DNA of 64,000 bases from an uncultured Dysosmobacter sp. GTDB lineage: Bacteria; Bacillota; Clostridia; Oscillospirales; Oscillospiraceae. The position numbers and the translations under genes are program-made. The first letter of the stretch is position 1; every line of letters begins with the position of its first letter. Below the pieces are notes generated by a model, which ran no database searches, was not told the origin of the DNA, and was given only the letters and a program-made list of their open reading frames with translations. The DNA lies in contig NZ_CANRMB010000009.1 of assembly GCF_947631635.1 (NCBI RefSeq), forward strand, positions 1 through 64,000. Reading direction: 5' to 3'. Positions 15,779-23,732 of the stretch are shown piece after piece.

Positions 15779-16125
15779 TTTGCTTCGCCGAAGCGCTGGA
15801 AATGGACGGTCTCCCGGGCCCCCAGGAACCGGATGGCGTCGTTCACGTCCGGGTCGTCGGACAGGCGCAGGATGTTGTCGTAGGTGAGGCGGGCCTTCTG
15901 CTCCGCCGCTAGGTCCTCCGTCAGGTCGGCGATGACGTCGCCGGTGACCTGCATGGTGGAGGCGGACCAGGGGTAGCCGGAGGCGAACTGGGGATACACG
16001 CCGGTGGTGTGGTCCACAAAGTAGGTGTCGAATCCGGCGGTGCGGATCTGCTCCTCCGTGAGATTTCGGGTCAGCTAGTGGACGATGGTTCCCACCATCT
16101 CCAGATGGCCCAGCTCTGCCGGATT
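15779..16125 (-). pseudogene. Manganese catalase (CotJC-like) gene fragment
   Basis: Minus-strand frames read GNPAELGHLEMVGTIVH, a stop, then EEQIRTAGFDTYFVDH and continue to RFLGARETVHFQRFGEA. These are metal-site helices of manganese catalase/CotJC, including the E-x-x-H pairs. The fragment lacks both gene ends and contains a TAG within the first helix, so it is not functional. Its right edge joins the second IS copy at a short identity (CCCAGATCAG), suggesting an illegitimate junction. Confidence 0.7.
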
Positions 16126-16126
16126 C

Positions 16127-16832
16127 CCAGATCAGCGGCGGTCCTCTCAAATAGAGTGGGCAAGTCTTTCCTGCTATTGGAAAACCGGTTGGTGAATTCA
16201 AAACCATTGTCCGTCTGGACGCATTCCACCCGGATGCCCTTTCTGTTATACCATTTCACCAGCTTTTTCAGGAAATCGGCGGAGGAGTAGGTGGACTGCT
16301 CCGGATAGGCCGCCAGGAAACGCAGACGGGTAAATTCGTCAATGGCGGTATACTGGAAAAGCCATAGCTCTGGGTCGGTAATGCAGCGTCGTGGGACTAC
16401 CTTCACGTCTACCTGGACCCGCTGGCCGGGATAGGTCATCTGCTGGTAGGGCTTGGGGATGTATGCCTTTTTCTCCTTTTCCTGCGAGAACATACCCAGC
16501 TTCCGCATAACGCGGAACAGGCTCTCCGGACGGCGGGTATAGCCTCGCAGCCGCAGACGATGCCAGAGTTCGTTCATACCCAGTGTTGGATTTCTGCGGC
16601 GCATATCCCGGATCAGCTTCAGTTCCGCTTCTGTGTGCTGGTTGGGATGACTGTGAGGCCGCCGGGAGTGGCAGGCCAGGGACTCCACACTTCCGTCCCA
16701 GCGTTTCTTCCAGAAGTAGATGTAGGATCGGCTTTTGTTGTACTTCCGGCTGGTGCGGCTGACGCCGTATTTTTCTGTATACTTCATCAGGGATTGCTTA
16801 TATGCCATGTCCTGTGTTATACTTTTGCTCAT
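16127..16832 (-). pseudogene. DDE transposase remnant, N-terminal part (IS copy 2)
   Basis: About 235 residues from MSKSITQDMAYKQSLMKYTE: N-terminal helix-turn-helix (VSRTSRKYNKSRSYIYFWKKR), an HTH_21-like segment (NPTLGMNELWHRLRLRGYTR), and the first two catalytic aspartates (VDVKVVPRR and QTDNGFEF). It breaks off after TAADLGI at about 16127, where the catalase fragment begins, so the catalytic Glu is lost. The sequence is very similar to copy 1 where they overlap. Confidence 0.85.
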
Positions 16833-16945
16833 GAAGGATATGACCTCCTCTCGTCAAGTTGGTGTATGGTAACTCAACTTTAACAGATGAGGCTCTATCC
16901 TTCATCCTTTTTATTCAACTGTCCAATATCTATTGTAATCCTACA

Positions 16946-16971
16946 CAATGTGAAGCGCAAAAGCGTGAGAT
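16946..16971 (+). repeat. Right copy of the 26-bp direct repeat
   Basis: Perfect match to 12120-12145. Follows the right IS terminus ending CCTACA at 16945, about 75 bp before the ABC transporter start. Confidence 0.85.
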
Positions 16972-17045
16972 TTCATTGCGCGGAACGGAAAACCGTGATA
17001 TCATATGTACTTGTATTGATATGTAAACAGACAAGGAGCATCCAT

Positions 17046-18797
17046 ATGACGACCCGAGAATTCCAGCAAAAAACATCCCTGCAGATCTTCCTGTCCTATT
17101 TCAAGCCCCACCGGAAGCTGTTCATCATGGACCTGTGCTGTGCCCTGATGATCTCCGTCATCGACCTGGCGTTCCCGGCGGTATCCCGGTGGTGCATGTA
17201 CCAGCTGCTGCCCCAGAGCGCCTACCGGACCTTTTTCGCCGTGATGCTGGTGGTGCTTGCGGCCTTTGCCCTGCGGGCGGTGCTGACCTATGTCATCTGC
17301 TACTGGGGCCACACCTTCGGCATTCTGGTGGAGGCGGACATCCGCCGGGACCTGTTCCGCCACATGCAGGAGCTGTCCTTCGACTATTTTGACCGCAACC
17401 GCACCGGCCAGCTGATGAGCCGCCTGACGGCGGACCTGTTCGACATCACGGAGCTGGCCCACCACGGCCCGGAGGACGTCTTCATCTCCGGTGTCACCAT
17501 CGTGGGCGCCTTGGCCGTCATGTTCAGCATCCAGTGGCGGCTGGCGCTGGTCATCGCCGTCATCCTGCCCATTTTCTTCCTGGTGGTCTGGTCCTGCCGC
17601 CGCTCCATGAGCGAGGCGTCGGCCAGGGTGAAGCAGAAGACCGCCACCATCAACGCCGACATCGAATCCGGCCTGTCCGGCATCCGCACGGCCAAGGCCT
17701 TTGCCAACGAGGAGACGGAGCTGAAAAAGTTCGAGCACTCCAACGACAGCTTCAAGACCTCCAAGCGCCAGTTCCACAAGGCCATGGGCCGATTCAACGC
17801 CACCATGGAGTTTTTCCTGTGCATCCTGTCCGTGGCGGTCATCGCCGCAGGCGGCTTCTTCATCATGGAGGGGCAGATGGATACCGTGGACCTCATCACC
17901 TTCAGTCTGTATATCACCACCTTCGTCAACCCCATCCGCAAGCTCTCCACCTTCGCGGAGCTGTTTGCCAACGGCACCGCCGGCCTGGGCCGCTTCATCG
18001 AGCTGATGCGGACGGAGCCTGCCATGCAGGACGCCCCGGACGCCAAGATCCTCCAGCGGGTGGAGGGGCGCATCGACGTGGACCACGTCAGCTTTGCCTA
18101 TCAGGATGATCTGGCGGTGCTCCACGAGGTGGACCTCCACATCCGGCCAGGGGAGACCGTGGCGGTGGTGGGTCCCTCCGGCGGCGGAAAGTCCACCCTC
18201 TGCCAGCTGATCCCCCGTTTCTACGATGTCACCAGCGGCGCCATCCGCATCGACGGGGAGGATGTCCGCAAGGTGACCCAGGAATCCCTGCGGCAGAACG
18301 TGGGCGTGGTGCAGCAGGACGTGTTCCTGTTCGCCGCCAGCATTTTGGAGAACATCCGCTATGGCCGTCCCGGCGCCACCGAGGAGGAGGTGGCCCAGGC
18401 GGCGAAGCTGGCGGAGATCTATGACGATATCGTCGCCATGCCGGAGGGCTTCAACACCTATGTGGGAGAGCGGGGCACCCTGCTCTCCGGCGGGCAGAAG
18501 CAGCGCATCTCTATTGCCCGCATCTTCCTGAAAAATCCCCCGGTGCTGATCCTGGACGAGGCCACCTCCGCGCTGGACAGCGTGACGGAGGCAAAGCTCC
18601 AGGAGACCTTTGAAAAGCTCTCCCAGGGCCGCACCACCATCATCATCGCCCACCGGCTGTCCACGGTCCGCAATGCCGACCGCATCGCCGTGGTGGAGGA
18701 TGGCCGCATCGCGGAGCTGGGCAGTCATGAGGAGCTGATGGCAAAGGACGGCGCCTATGCCGCCCTGGTCCGCACCCAGGAGCTGCGCCATGGATAA
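17046..18797 (+). CDS. ABC transporter, fused permease-ATPase (multidrug/lipid exporter type)
   Basis: 583 residues: a six-helix ABC exporter membrane domain (about 15-320) and an ATPase domain with Walker A GPSGGGKST, signature LLSGGQKQRISIARI, Walker B VLILDEATSALD and H-loop IAHRLST, all canonical. It resembles MsbA/BmrA-type homodimeric exporters. AAGGAG is 9 bp before the ATG; the longer frame starting at 16887 crosses the insertion end. The composite insertion lies within 75-100 bp upstream and may have displaced the promoter. The end overlaps ylmH by 8 bp. Confidence 0.9.
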   Translation: MTTREFQQKTSLQIFLSYFKPHRKLFIMDLCCALMISVIDLAFPAVSRWCMYQLLPQSAYRTFFAVMLVVLAAFALRAVLTYVICYWGHTFGILVEADIRRDLFRHMQELSFDYFDRNRTGQLMSRLTADLFDITELAHHGPEDVFISGVTIVGALAVMFSIQWRLALVIAVILPIFFLVVWSCRRSMSEASARVKQKTATINADIESGLSGIRTAKAFANEETELKKFEHSNDSFKTSKRQFHKAMGRFNATMEFFLCILSVAVIAAGGFFIMEGQMDTVDLITFSLYITTFVNPIRKLSTFAELFANGTAGLGRFIELMRTEPAMQDAPDAKILQRVEGRIDVDHVSFAYQDDLAVLHEVDLHIRPGETVAVVGPSGGGKSTLCQLIPRFYDVTSGAIRIDGEDVRKVTQESLRQNVGVVQQDVFLFAASILENIRYGRPGATEEEVAQAAKLAEIYDDIVAMPEGFNTYVGERGTLLSGGQKQRISIARIFLKNPPVLILDEATSALDSVTEAKLQETFEKLSQGRTTIIIAHRLSTVRNADRIAVVEDGRIAELGSHEELMAKDGAYAALVRTQELRHG

Positions 18798-19587
18798 GTC
18801 GAAGCTGCTGGACCGGACGGGGGCCGTAGGCGAGGACCGCCTGCTGCTGGCAAAGGTTTTGGATCGGGCGGAGCAGGCCGGAAACCGCAATGTGCCGGCC
18901 TGCACAGACTTTTTAAGCCCCCAGCAGCAGATGATGACATTAGACCTGCTGCGGCTGGCGGGGATCCCGGAGAGCGGGTACGCACGACTTGGCGGCTACA
19001 GCGGCGCGGAACGGAATCTGTTCCTCTTCCTGCCGGACTGGATGGACCCGGACGACGCGGAGAGCCAGAGCCCCATCCGCTGCCTGCGGGCGTCCTTCCG
19101 GGAGGCGGAAAAGCTGACCCACCGGGATTTTTTGGGCAGTCTCATGGGCATGGGCATCGTTCGGGAGAAGGTGGGGGATATCCTGGTGGCTCCCGGCAGC
19201 GCGGACCTGATGGTGCTGGACACGGTGGCGGATTTTCTGCTCCAAAGCTGGGATTCCGCCGGACGGGCCAAGCTGACCGTCACCGCCATCGAGCCCCGCA
19301 GCATCCATATGCCGGAGGTGCGATGCCAGGAGGTGCGGGATACCGTGTCCTCCCTGCGGCTGGACGCCGTGGCGTCCACGGGCTTTAAAATGGCCCGGGG
19401 CAAGGCGGCGGACCTCATCACCTCGGGCCGGGTCCAGGTGAACTGGCGGGAGTGCACGAAGCCGGATAAGCTTCTTGCGGCGGGGGACACGGTCTCCGCC
19501 CGGGGCTTTGGAAAATTTGAATTGACAGAGGTGGGCGGCGTCACCCGGAAGGGCCGCACATCCATCGTGCTGAAACGGTATGTGTGA
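18790..19587 (+). CDS. ylmH: YlmH family S4 RNA-binding protein
   Basis: 265 residues, the family length. The N-terminal YlmH domain includes AGIPESGYARLGGYSGAERNLFLFLPDW, and the C-terminal S4 domain reads KGRGKAADLITSGRVQVNWRE-like (residues about 205-250). YlmH binds ribosomes and tRNA and helps ribosome-associated quality control; in many Firmicutes it sits near divisome genes, but here it overlaps an ABC transporter. The start at 18790 gives the standard N-terminus; an earlier in-frame start lies inside the transporter. Confidence 0.88.
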   Translation: MDKSKLLDRTGAVGEDRLLLAKVLDRAEQAGNRNVPACTDFLSPQQQMMTLDLLRLAGIPESGYARLGGYSGAERNLFLFLPDWMDPDDAESQSPIRCLRASFREAEKLTHRDFLGSLMGMGIVREKVGDILVAPGSADLMVLDTVADFLLQSWDSAGRAKLTVTAIEPRSIHMPEVRCQEVRDTVSSLRLDAVASTGFKMARGKAADLITSGRVQVNWRECTKPDKLLAAGDTVSARGFGKFELTEVGGVTRKGRTSIVLKRYV

Positions 19588-19599
19588 GGAGGGGGAGCT

Positions 19600-19809
19600 A
19601 TGGATCAGAGATCCATTGACCGCATCAACGAACTGGCCCGAAAGGCCAAAACTGCCGAAGGGCTGACGGAGGCGGAAAAAGCGGAGCAGGCGGTCCTGCG
19701 CCGGGCCTATATCGATTCCGTGCTGGGCAATCTCAAGGGCCAGCTGGACAACACCTATATCATGGACGAAAAAGGCCGCAAGCGGAAGCTGAAAAAGAAG
19801 GGGGAGTAA
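19600..19809 (+). CDS. DUF896 (YnzC-like) small protein
   Basis: 69 residues. IDRINELARKAKTAEGLTEAEKAEQ and the ALRRAYIDSVLGNLKGQLDN-type block are the two-helix DUF896 signature, ending in a basic tail. Members are small soluble helical-hairpin proteins linked to SOS or stress in Bacillus; the role is not firmly known. It sits 12 bp after ylmH and 3 bp before the next gene, so it is part of the same operon. Confidence 0.88.
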   Translation: MDQRSIDRINELARKAKTAEGLTEAEKAEQAVLRRAYIDSVLGNLKGQLDNTYIMDEKGRKRKLKKKGE

Positions 19810-19812
19810 GCC

Positions 19813-20970
19813 ATGGCGGGCAGTGGGCGGAAAAAGAAGGACAATGACATTGGCTCCTGGGCGCTGATCGTGATTTTGTTTGCCCTGGGGATCTGGCCCG
19901 TGGCGCTGTTTCTGCTGTTTGCCAAGCTGTTTGGCAGCGACGAAAAGCAGCGGCAGGAGGCTCCGCCGCCTCTGCGGGCAGAGCCTGTGGTCAAAGAGCA
20001 CAGCGCCCAGGCGGGCAAGGCCAAAAAGGCCGTTGGCAAAGTTACAAAGTCCCCGACCACGAAGAAGTCCAACGCAAGGGTCCTGAAGATCGTGGGCGCC
20101 ATCGTGGCGGCAGTGGGCATCATCGCGGCGGCGGAACCGCTGGGAATGCTCCCGTATTCCTACGACTGGCTGGGCATCTGGCTGGAGGATTTTCTGGCGG
20201 GACTGGCCATCGCCGTGGGCGGCGGGGCCATGTTTTTCAGCGGGATTTCCATGGACCGCCAGCTGAAACGCTACGCCAAGTACCTGGCGGTCATGGGAGA
20301 CCGGGAGGCCATGCCGGTGGAGGAGCTGGCCCGCACCCTGGGTTACCCGGAGCGCCGTGTGGAGAAGGACCTCCAGAAGATGATCGAAAAGGGGTACTTC
20401 GGCGGCAAAGCGTATCTGAACGTGGAACTGGGCTACCTGTTCCGCAGCGGTCAGGCCGACGCGGAGTGGAAGCGCAGACAGCAGGAGGCCCAGGCCGCCC
20501 CCACGCCCAAGGAGGCGGAGGAGGGCTATTCCGGCATCCTGCGGAACATCCGCCGGGTCAACGACGAGATCGCGGACCCCATTCTCTCCGCCAAGATCGA
20601 CCGGCTGGAGGAGATCACGGCCAAGATTTTCCGGGCGGTGGAGGAGGATCCCAAAAAGCGGGGAAAGATCGACACCTTCCTGAACTACTACCTGCCCACC
20701 ACCCAAAAGCTGCTGGACTCCTATGCCCAGTTTGAGGCCGCCGGTGTGGAGGGGGAGAACCTGCGGCAGGCCAAGAGCCGCATCGAGTCCACCATGGATT
20801 CGATCATCAAGGGGTTTGAACACCAGCTGGACGAGCTGTATAAGGCCGACGTGCTGGATGTGGACAGCGATATCCGGGTGATGGAGACCATGCTCCGGCG
20901 GGATACCGCCACCGTGGAGAAAGACTTTGGCCTGGGCGGCACGGCGGTCCAGCGGGAGGAGGATCTGTAA
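19813..20970 (+). CDS. XpaC/HrgC-like membrane protein (PF10112-type)
   Basis: 385 residues. One membrane segment near 13-36, a basic Lys-rich linker, then two more hydrophobic segments (about 92-110 and 118-138), a winged-helix-like stretch (MPVEELARTLGYPERRVEKDLQ split over about 172-195) and a C-terminal helical domain with KIDTFLNYYLPTTQKLLDSY. That last block is typical of the 5-bromo-4-chloroindolyl phosphate hydrolysis (XpaC) family. These proteins often partner with TelA-like tellurite resistance proteins, but none is encoded next to it here. Activity is unproven. Confidence 0.7.
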   Translation: MAGSGRKKKDNDIGSWALIVILFALGIWPVALFLLFAKLFGSDEKQRQEAPPPLRAEPVVKEHSAQAGKAKKAVGKVTKSPTTKKSNARVLKIVGAIVAAVGIIAAAEPLGMLPYSYDWLGIWLEDFLAGLAIAVGGGAMFFSGISMDRQLKRYAKYLAVMGDREAMPVEELARTLGYPERRVEKDLQKMIEKGYFGGKAYLNVELGYLFRSGQADAEWKRRQQEAQAAPTPKEAEEGYSGILRNIRRVNDEIADPILSAKIDRLEEITAKIFRAVEEDPKKRGKIDTFLNYYLPTTQKLLDSYAQFEAAGVEGENLRQAKSRIESTMDSIIKGFEHQLDELYKADVLDVDSDIRVMETMLRRDTATVEKDFGLGGTAVQREEDL

Positions 20971-20975
20971 ATCGG

Positions 20976-21008
20976 GACCGGCACGCTGTCAGGCGTGCCG
21001 GTTTCTCC
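20976..21008 (+). terminator. Terminator after the ylmH operon
   Basis: A 10-bp stem (20977-20986 with 20993-21002) followed by a modest T-run. Confidence 0.7.
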
Positions 21009-21076
21009 CTTTGCAATGGTTTATTGCGTGACTTTTGGACTGCCATGGGGGATACTTGAGCAAGGAGGGTGATCCA

Positions 21077-21751
21077 ATGAACGCTGTTGCAAAGAATCTC
21101 AAACGCCTGCGGAAGCAGGCGGGGGTGACACAGGAGGCGCTGGCGGAGCGGCTCCATGTGACGCGGCAGGCGGTGTCCAATTGGGAGACCGCCAGGACCC
21201 AGCCGGACATCGAGACGCTGAAAGCCCTGGCAGAGGCGCTGGGGACGGATGTGAACGGGCTAATCTGCGGTCCCCGGCCCGCTGTGGACAGCTATGCCCG
21301 GTATCAGAAAAAATACGTCATCTGTGCGGCGGCCTGTGCCGCTTTGGTGTTGGCAGAGCGGCTTCTGCAATGGAAGCTGGTCCCATGGCTCCAGACGCAC
21401 AAGGCGGCGCATTATCTGGTCTGGCCCAGTTTCCTCTATGGGATGACGGTCCAGCTGCTGGCGGCCTTGGCCGCCGGTGCGCTCCTGCCCGCGGCAATCT
21501 CCCTCTGGCGGGATATCCGCATCCGGGTCCGGCTTTGCCGCCGGGGATTTTTGATGGCGGGGCTGCTGCCGCTGGCGTTGCTGCTGCTGGCCGCAGCGGT
21601 CCTTTTCCCTTCGATGATAGGAGCGGGAATGCCGGAACTCCGCTATCCGATATGCCAATATATTAGAGATTTAGTATTATATACTGTCAAAAACAGAGCG
21701 GAACTGGCGTTTTTTGCGGGTCTATGCCTTTTCCTGGGCCTGAACCGCTGA
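21077..21751 (+). CDS. XRE-family regulator fused to a membrane domain
   Basis: 224 residues. The N-terminal Xre helix-turn-helix (LRKQAGVTQEALAERLHVTR then QAVSNWETARTQPD) covers about 8-62; the rest has 4 hydrophobic segments. Such HTH-plus-membrane proteins are common in Clostridia and probably sense envelope signals and regulate nearby genes. GGAGG lies 8 bp before the ATG at 21077. It reads toward pepD with a 64-bp gap. Confidence 0.8.
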   Translation: MNAVAKNLKRLRKQAGVTQEALAERLHVTRQAVSNWETARTQPDIETLKALAEALGTDVNGLICGPRPAVDSYARYQKKYVICAAACAALVLAERLLQWKLVPWLQTHKAAHYLVWPSFLYGMTVQLLAALAAGALLPAAISLWRDIRIRVRLCRRGFLMAGLLPLALLLLAAAVLFPSMIGAGMPELRYPICQYIRDLVLYTVKNRAELAFFAGLCLFLGLNR

Positions 21752-21815
21752 AGGGGTTGCATGGACCCTGTGTGGTGCGGTATACTCTGGATATCACGGA
21801 AAAGGAGCGGACAAC

Positions 21816-23255
21816 ATGGCTGTATTGGAGCATTTGGAACCACAAAGCGTATTCCGGTTTTTTGAAGAGCTGTGCGCCATCCCCCACGGCTCCCGCAACA
21901 CCAAGGCCATCAGCGACTGGTGCGTGGGATTTGCCAAAGCCCGGGGGCTGGAATATCACCAGGATGCGGCCAACAATGTCATCATCATCCAGGAGGCTGC
22001 GCCCGGCTATGAAAACGCGGCGCCCATCATTCTCCAGGGCCACCTGGACATGGTGTGCGAAAAGACGCCCGGCTGTGCCAAGGACATGGAGCGGGAGGGC
22101 CTGGACCTGGCGGTGGACGGCGATTTTGTCAGCGCAAAGGATACGACCCTGGGCGGCGACGACGGCATCGCCGTGGCCATGGCCCTGGCGATTCTGGACG
22201 ATCCCACGATCCCCCACCCCCGGCTGGAGGTGGTGCTGACCACCGAGGAGGAGATCGGCATGCTGGGCGCGGCGGCGCTGGATGTATCGTCCCTGCGCGG
22301 GCGGCAGCTGCTGAATCTGGACTCCGAGGAGGAGGGGATCTTCACGGTCAGCTGCGCGGGAGGCAGTGTGACCACCTGCCGCCTGCCGGTGACGCGGTCG
22401 CCCTTTGCGGGGACCGCGCTGCGGGTCCGGATATCCGGGCTGACCGGGGGACACTCCGGCGCGGAGATCCATAAGGGCCGGGGCAACGCGGACCTTTTGC
22501 TGGGCCGTATCCTGCGGGCCATGGCGGAGGCTGCGGAGCTGCGGCTGGTCTCCTGCACCGGCGGGCTGAAGGACAACGCCATCCCCACGGCGGCTGAGGC
22601 GGTCGTCTCCACGGCGGACGCAGCAACGGCCGGCGGGGCGGCGGAGCGTCTGGCAGGCCTCATCCAGGCGGAGTACCGCGCCGCGGATCCGGCACTGACT
22701 GTCACTGTGGAGGAGACCATGGCAGGGGAAACACCCATGGACGCGGACTCCACCCGGCGGGCGCTGTGCCTGCTGGCCTGCGCGCCTAACGGTGTTCAGG
22801 CGATGAGCCAGGACATTCCCGGACTGGTGCAGACCTCACTGAATCTGGGAATTTTGGAGACCGGCAGAGAAGCCCTGACGGCGGCGTTCTGCGTCCGCAG
22901 CTCTGTGGCCAGCCAGAAGGAGATGCTCCATGACCGGCTCCGCTGCCTGGCGGGCCAGCTGGGCGGCACTGTAGATATCGCCGGAGACTACCCCGCCTGG
23001 GAGTACCGCCGGGACTCCGCCCTGCGGGAGCGGATGGCAGAGGTGTTCCGGGAGCAGTACGGCCGGGAACCCAAGATCGAGGCCATCCATGCCGGTGTGG
23101 AGTGCGGCCTGCTGTGCGGCAAACTGCCGGATCTGGACTGCGTGTCCATCGGGCCGGACCTGCTGGAGATCCACACGCCCCGGGAGCGGATGCGCGTCAG
23201 CTCCGTCCGGCGGGTGTGGGACTTTGTTCTGGAGGTCCTGAAGCGTTCCAAATGA
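21816..23255 (+). CDS. pepD: Aminoacyl-histidine dipeptidase (M20 family)
   Basis: 479 residues, typical for PepD. Metal-site blocks are LQGHLDMVCEK (His and catalytic Asp), GGDDGIAVAMALA, TTEEEIGMLGAA (catalytic Glu pair) and LNLDSEEEG, followed by the GGHSGAEIHKGRGNA dimerisation/lid region. It is a cytoplasmic zinc dipeptidase that splits Xaa-His and other dipeptides, feeding amino-acid fermentation. Start follows AAAGGAGCGG. A strong terminator closes the gene. Confidence 0.93.
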   Translation: MAVLEHLEPQSVFRFFEELCAIPHGSRNTKAISDWCVGFAKARGLEYHQDAANNVIIIQEAAPGYENAAPIILQGHLDMVCEKTPGCAKDMEREGLDLAVDGDFVSAKDTTLGGDDGIAVAMALAILDDPTIPHPRLEVVLTTEEEIGMLGAAALDVSSLRGRQLLNLDSEEEGIFTVSCAGGSVTTCRLPVTRSPFAGTALRVRISGLTGGHSGAEIHKGRGNADLLLGRILRAMAEAAELRLVSCTGGLKDNAIPTAAEAVVSTADAATAGGAAERLAGLIQAEYRAADPALTVTVEETMAGETPMDADSTRRALCLLACAPNGVQAMSQDIPGLVQTSLNLGILETGREALTAAFCVRSSVASQKEMLHDRLRCLAGQLGGTVDIAGDYPAWEYRRDSALRERMAEVFREQYGREPKIEAIHAGVECGLLCGKLPDLDCVSIGPDLLEIHTPRERMRVSSVRRVWDFVLEVLKRSK

Positions 23256-23260
23256 AAAAA

Positions 23261-23286
23261 GGCCGGGGAGCATCGCTCCCCGGCCC
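23261..23286 (+). terminator. pepD terminator
   Basis: A perfect 11-bp stem GGCCGGGGAGC with GCTCCCCGGCC and a 3-nt loop. It is preceded by A6, so it works better on the minus strand. Confidence 0.75.
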
Positions 23287-23558
23287 TTCAGCATGTGTGG
23301 ACTCTGCCGCCGGACTGAAAGCGGACGGAAAGAGATCCCCTTTTTCCGGATCCCCGGAGCGGTCATTTTGCATGAAAGAGCATGGAGGAAACAGTTGGCA
23401 GACAGGGAACGGCATTAAGCGGAATGACGAAAAGACGGTGAAAAAACTGTAAGTAATGACGGACCTGGGCGAAAAATAGAGAATTATGGCACAAAGTTTT
23501 TAAAAAAATCACCAAAGGAAACCGGCAGATTTCTATATGCTTGTTGTTTGTAGTTTAA

Positions 23559-23588
23559 TTGACAAGCTCCCGGCCCACGGGCTATACT
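23559..23588 (+). promoter_or_regulatory. PFOR promoter
   Basis: TTGACA (23559-23564), 18 bp, TATACT (23583-23588). The 270 bp before it (23287-23558) hold no recognisable gene. A 5' leader of about 140 nt follows. Confidence 0.8.
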
Positions 23589-23732
23589 AAATACATGCAA
23601 CGAGCATTTGCAAAAGCGATATTGCGCAAATTTTCCCCCATCTGGGGGGGAGAAACCTGAGGAAATCCCTGAGAAGATACTCCATCTGAACTCGTTTTGC
23701 TTAGACTAAATAATATAGGAGGAATTAAGTTT

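Larger units (their letters stand above)
12146..16945. mobile_element. Composite insertion with broken IS copies and a c-di-GMP gene
   Basis: The outer ends are IS-type inverted repeats, TGTAGGATT at 12146 and its complement ending at 16945, directly flanked by the 26-bp direct repeat. Contents: an internally deleted IS copy (12146-12810, both ends present), a GGDEF/EAL gene, a catalase gene fragment, and a second IS copy that has its right end but lost its left end and the transposase C-terminus. Neither transposase can be functional. The low GC of the cargo differs from its surroundings. A 26-bp duplication is long for an IS of this type, so recombination between repeats is an alternative origin. 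Confidence 0.7.
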
